Source: Carposina sasakii
Taxonomy: Eukaryota; Arthropoda; Insecta; Lepidoptera; Carposinidae
Reading direction: 5' to 3'
Assembly (NCBI GenBank): GCA_014607495.2
Contig: CP053173.1
Span: 1 to 64,000, forward strand
DNA: 64,000 bases
The notes beneath the pieces are model-generated. The model was not told where the DNA came from, did no database searches, and was given only the letters and a program-made list of their open reading frames with translations. The position numbers and the translations under genes are program-made. Shown one piece after another: positions 60,159 to 64,000 of this stretch; position 1 is the first letter of the stretch; each line of letters begins with the position of its first letter.

Positions 60159-61018
60159 TTAGATGGTGGCTTTTTTAGATGGTGCAAGTTCAACCGTACA
60201 CTTATAAAAATTCAGATGACCTAATGAAACACATTAAAGACAACCATATCGTATTCTAACTCGGACTAAGCGACCTCTAGTGGCCTCATACGTGAATTAA
60301 AGTGAGCGGCGCTCCAGATAAGGCTAATTTTTCATACGAAATCTTCTGTTACACGCGCCGGCTTATGTCGTTACTAGTATACAGTACTAGGAATCGTACC
60401 AAATTTCGTTTCATTGGAGCGCGATCGCTAGAGCTCCGCTCGATACATAAGATTACAACTTACTTGAGACGAACGCGTAGACACTATTGTATAAACATAG
60501 TAGAATTGAAAGATAATTATAAAAATTAATTATAAAAATAGAGAAATATAGATTGCCTATGTAATCTTCGTGGGTGGGAGTGCACTGCACCAGCGCTCCT
60601 TAGGACGAGCCGCCAGTGGAAAAGGCTGCGTTTCTATCAGAAATGGCTATTTTATAATGCGTGTCCCACCAAGCATATTCTACTTTACTCTATTCTGAGG
60701 TACACAGAAAAACACAAAAGATATTATACGTGCACATTCATACATATTCGTGCATATTCATTGGTCCATGATTTTAATTAAATTCGATTGGTAGCTAAAT
60801 ATCAACAAGCATCTATAGCAACGTTAGAATTAGTGCTATTCTATTAAAAATTAGTTTTATATATTAATAATAAATACTAAAACATTTCACACACTTCACA
60901 CATTTCACACACTTCACAACACATTAACTTAGTCCCACCCACCACGCTAATATTCCTAAAGACTTGTGTTGTGGGTACTAAGCGACGTTATATACTTAAA
61001 TACATACCTTATATATAT

Positions 61019-61281
61019 ACAGGGTGTAACAAAAAGGGTATGTTAAGCGAAAAGCTATGTAAATAGCCCACTATAGAGAACCTATCTCCAAAATTTAAGA
61101 CTCGAAATCACATATTTATTTTTCCAAGATTGTATGAAAATTCCTGAGATATTTAAAAATTCTCCATACTATCCGGAAAAATAAACATGTGATTTCGGGT
61201 CTCAAATGTTGTGGATAGGTTCTCTACAGTGGGCTGTTCATATAGCTTTTCGCTTAACATACCTTTTTTGTTACACCCTGT
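61019..61281. mobile_element. palindromic MITE, family 1, copy B of the array
   Basis: ACAGGGTGTAACAAAAAGGG to TTTTTGTTACACCCTGT; duplicate of the 57,673 copy but with the consensus end sequence, so copy A has mutated since the duplication, or the ends were converted. Confidence 0.85.
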
Positions 61282-62662
61282 ATATTTAGAAACATCCATT
61301 GATATTCATCATATTAATGTCTTCATCTACAAATAAAAATTCAACAAGGAGAATTTCTTGCAATTTTCGAACTCAATTTAAAATTACACCAGATAAGTAA
61401 CGGAAATTGAAATACTTAAATAAATTTTTTCATTTTTTCTTAAATAAACATTTTTCCACTCTCCCCACTGGGATAGCAATTTCCCAGAATCCAATAACAT
61501 TAAAAACAGAGGGACTGAGGTAAATTTATTTTGTGCTTACAATTTTAGAGATATAACTTGGATATACGATGGAAGGAGAAGTTCATAGAAACTTATTTAT
61601 ACTAGACTTGCTTGATATTAATCATGAGACATATTACATACAGGGTGCTTTTTGAATAAAAAAAAATTAATTGTACTTTTATTATTGAAGTTTGACACAA
61701 ATTTATTTATCCCATAATATTTCATCGTATTGCGCGTATTTTAAGCTAAAATACAATTACCTATATGCAGGTGATTTAAAGAAATTAAAAAAAATAAATT
61801 TGTTAATAATTTTTTAAAAGAAAAGTGCACAATTTCAGCACGTAATTTTTTATATTAATAATTACTCAATATTATGTCTATCTACAGAAAAAAATCAGCA
61901 CCGTACTTCGTGGATAACTGGAGATATTTGCGATTTCATATGTCAGTACCTAAAGTGCCTAATAAACGAAAATCTAAAACTATCTAAAAAATATTTTGTA
62001 ATATTTAATTTAAATTAGTAACTAAAACCTACAACTGTGTTTACTCTATTTACTTAATTGTATCAGGCGTCACTATTCGGAAGTTGAAATTTCCATCGAG
62101 GGTTCGTTAGTTGGTTCGGTAGTTAGAACTAACATGAAAAACTAATCCTGATGATGCCACGGGTGTTGTCGAAACATATGTCGATTAACAATTTTAATTG
62201 GATTTCGGATTAGCAGCTATGTATTTATGGTTGTATGCTAGGTGCTTGGATCCGACTTCTTGTTACGACTGCAGTGGCTTGTGTTCGTGACCATGAGTCG
62301 GCAGATCCGAGGGTCAGCGGAGGGTGTAGGGCCCGGTTGTGGGCGAACCCTCGAGTGTTTACTCTAACCGATTATTAGCTTAAGCATATTTTAGTTATTT
62401 TTATATTTACTCATTAAATATAAATATAACTTAATCCATGACAGGCGCGTCGGGTATAAAACTCAGTCCGTACTAATAAAGAAATCCTTCGGATTTGTAT
62501 GGAACTAAATGAATTTAACGAAACTGTGTAAGAGATACATAGACCTTAGCGCCAATGTTAGGGGACTTCTAAACTTGAACGCAAGCATTACGTGGGAGTA
62601 AGCTTAGTCTAGCTTCTAATGACCATGTAAATATACGGAGGCTGATAACTTTATTTACCTAT

Positions 62663-63009
62663 ACAGGCTGATTTTTGGTCGTCAACGTTCCCGAAAAGTA
62701 TGGAATCTCCTCATCATCACGATCATTTTTCTCCTTGGAAGCATACCTGGGAAGTGTCTGGTTCCCAAGATATTAGAGTCCAAAGTTAAGTAAATAGACT
62801 GCGTGTTTCTGCATAAATGCCCATAGACATAGAAATAATTAATATCTGTCTATGAAAAACCTAGCTTAATCACTGGGCACTATAAATTTCGTCCGATCAA
62901 GTAATAAAAATAAAAAAATATCGTTTCCCAGCATTTTTTTTGGCATACACTTATTTGATGTATAGAGTACGTACCCTTCGTCAAGGGTGGCAACGAAAAA
63001 ACACCCTGT
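62663..63009 (-). mobile_element. MITE family 2 (minus), copy B
   Basis: Same as 59,319-59,665 but with the terminal CACCCTGTATA intact, and CTTAATCACTGG in place of CATAATCACTGG. Confidence 0.8.
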
Positions 63010-63362
63010 ATATAACTATTTTTAGGGTCTACAGACTTATTCTAAATATAGACAAAACGCTTTGCTTGATTTTTGTTCAAATAGTATTTGCTTAGATTTA
63101 AGATTCGCTCCGCTTCGCTCCGGAGCGAAGACCTATCATCTAAGAGTGTTATAAGATCAGGAATTTGGCTCACTGTGCTAAACGTGTCTGTAGGATGTCA
63201 CTTGCCACCCTGCAGATCTGTCTAACCCATTTTATTTAATATTAGGTACCTAGTTATTAATGGAGAAGTGTTTTTATAAATATATCTTAGTCAAGATATT
63301 ATATATTATAAAATTATTAACAAAGAAAATGGAAAAAATTCTTTAGCCGAGTGGGAATTGAA

Positions 63363-63515
63363 CGCTATAACCACTAAGCCACCGGGTCAATTACTCGGAT
63401 GACGAATTTTTCCATCTCTTTTCTAAATTATAAACGTTGCCAATATGTAATTTAGAAAAGAGATGGTAAAATTCGTCATCCGAGTAATTGACCCGGTGGC
63501 TTAGTGGTTATAGCG
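63363..63515. repeat. array junction 3, palindrome with inverted loop
   Basis: Arms meet at 63,430 and 63,448 around TAAACGTTGCCAATATG, the exact reverse complement of the loop at junctions 1 and 2. There is one mismatch in the close arms (GAATTTTTCCATC on the left, GATGGTAAAATTC on the right). Confidence 0.92.
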
Positions 63516-64000
63516 TTCAATTCCCACTCGGCTAAAGAATTTTTTCCATTTTCTTTGTTAATAATTTTATAATATATAATATCTTGACTAAGATATATTT
63601 ATAAAAACACTTCTCCATTAATAACTAGGTACCTAACATTAAATAAAATGGGTTAGACAGATCTGCAGGGTGGCAAGTGACATCCTACAGACACGTTTAG
63701 CACAGTGAGCCAAATTCCTGATCTTATAACACTCTTAGATGATAGGTCTTCGCTCCGGAGCGAAGCGGAGCGAAGCGGAGCGAATCTTAAATCTAAGCAA
63801 ATACTATTTGAACAAAAATCAAGCAAAGCGTTTTGTCTATATTTAGAATAAGTCTGTAGACCCTAAAAATAGTTATATACAGGGTGTTTTTTCGTTGCCA
63901 CCCTTGACGAAGGGTACGTACTCTATACATCAAATAAGTGTATGCCAAAAAAAATGCTGGGAAACGATATTTTTTTTTTTTATTACTTGATCGGACGAAA
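63448..64000 (+). repeat. array arm L3, cut by the window end
   Basis: Mirror of arm R2 from 63,430 leftwards to about 62,887, so the palindrome arms are at least 544-553 bp and continue past the window. It carries two extra 10-bp CGGAGCGAAG units (R2 has one), and MITE family 2 from 63,879 onward reads further than in arm L1. Confidence 0.88.

Larger units (their letters stand above)
60172..63430 (+). repeat. array core copy B
   Basis: Aligned to copy A with an offset of about 3,345 bp. I saw only scattered single-base changes (for example ACAGGGTG in place of ACAGGATG at the MITE start, AATAAACG in place of AATAAATG) and small poly-A length changes. The MITE is at 61,019-61,281 and family 2 MITE at 62,663-63,009 (minus). 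Arm R2 ends at 63,430. Confidence 0.9.

Noticed and set aside
55400..64000. Integrated parvovirus-like or other viral ends
   Set aside because: The palindromes resemble hairpin ends only in form. No replication or capsid gene remnant is visible, and the arms consist of SINE and MITE sequence.

Overview
This window is animal nuclear DNA, almost certainly from a lepidopteran insect. Its one clear gene is a many-exon, plus-strand homologue of the zinc-finger transcription factor castor (vertebrate CASZ1). The introns have GT..AG ends. The rest is AT-rich and filled with short repeats of moth and butterfly type: tRNA-derived SINEs, palindromic MITEs whose ends read ACAGGGTG, and LINE 3' tails containing CTGCTGGACGTAGGCCTCC. 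There are no bacterial or viral genes and no rRNA genes.

Layout. 1-6.8 kb: AT-rich upstream or 5' intron sequence with a few MITEs and a SINE. 6.8-8.7 kb: five exons encoding the acidic, Ser-rich N-terminal part of castor. 8.7-23.8 kb: a 15-kb intron with decayed repeats, two CpG-rich stretches and two low-repeat blocks that could be enhancers. 23.8-34.4 kb: twenty exons encoding twelve castor-type zinc fingers and an AT-hook-like basic motif. The 25 coding exons join in one frame (4,881 nt, 1,626 residues plus stop if the first ATG is at 6880). 34.4-35.2 kb: 3' UTR, whose start looks like decayed coding sequence in the same frame. 35.2-51.4 kb: repeat-rich DNA. 51,448-51,584: a convincing terminal exon (strong acceptor, open frame, stop, AATAAA) that is phase-compatible with castor exon 24, so it may be an alternative 3' end of castor or the end of an unseen gene. 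51.6-55.4 kb: repeats.

The most unusual part is 54.3-64 kb. A short retroposon-like family here carries its tRNA-like module at the 3' end, after a body of about 180 nt. Several copies have 10-13 bp target duplications, and one has a related empty site elsewhere in the window. One insertion is a head-on inverted dimer (55,400-55,734). From it runs an array of about 8.4 kb: unit arms occur as inverted repeats, a 3.27-kb core is present twice in the same orientation with very few differences, and three palindromic junctions carry 46-68 bp arms around a 17-nt loop. At the third junction the loop is the exact reverse complement of the loop at the first two (a flip/flop arrangement), and the last palindrome continues beyond the window end.

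Castor is expected to act in the nucleus as a sequence-specific regulator of neural and other developmental programmes. The rest of the window gives no evidence of other functional proteins. Apart from the possible terminal exon, everything outside castor is best read as intron, UTR or transposon debris.
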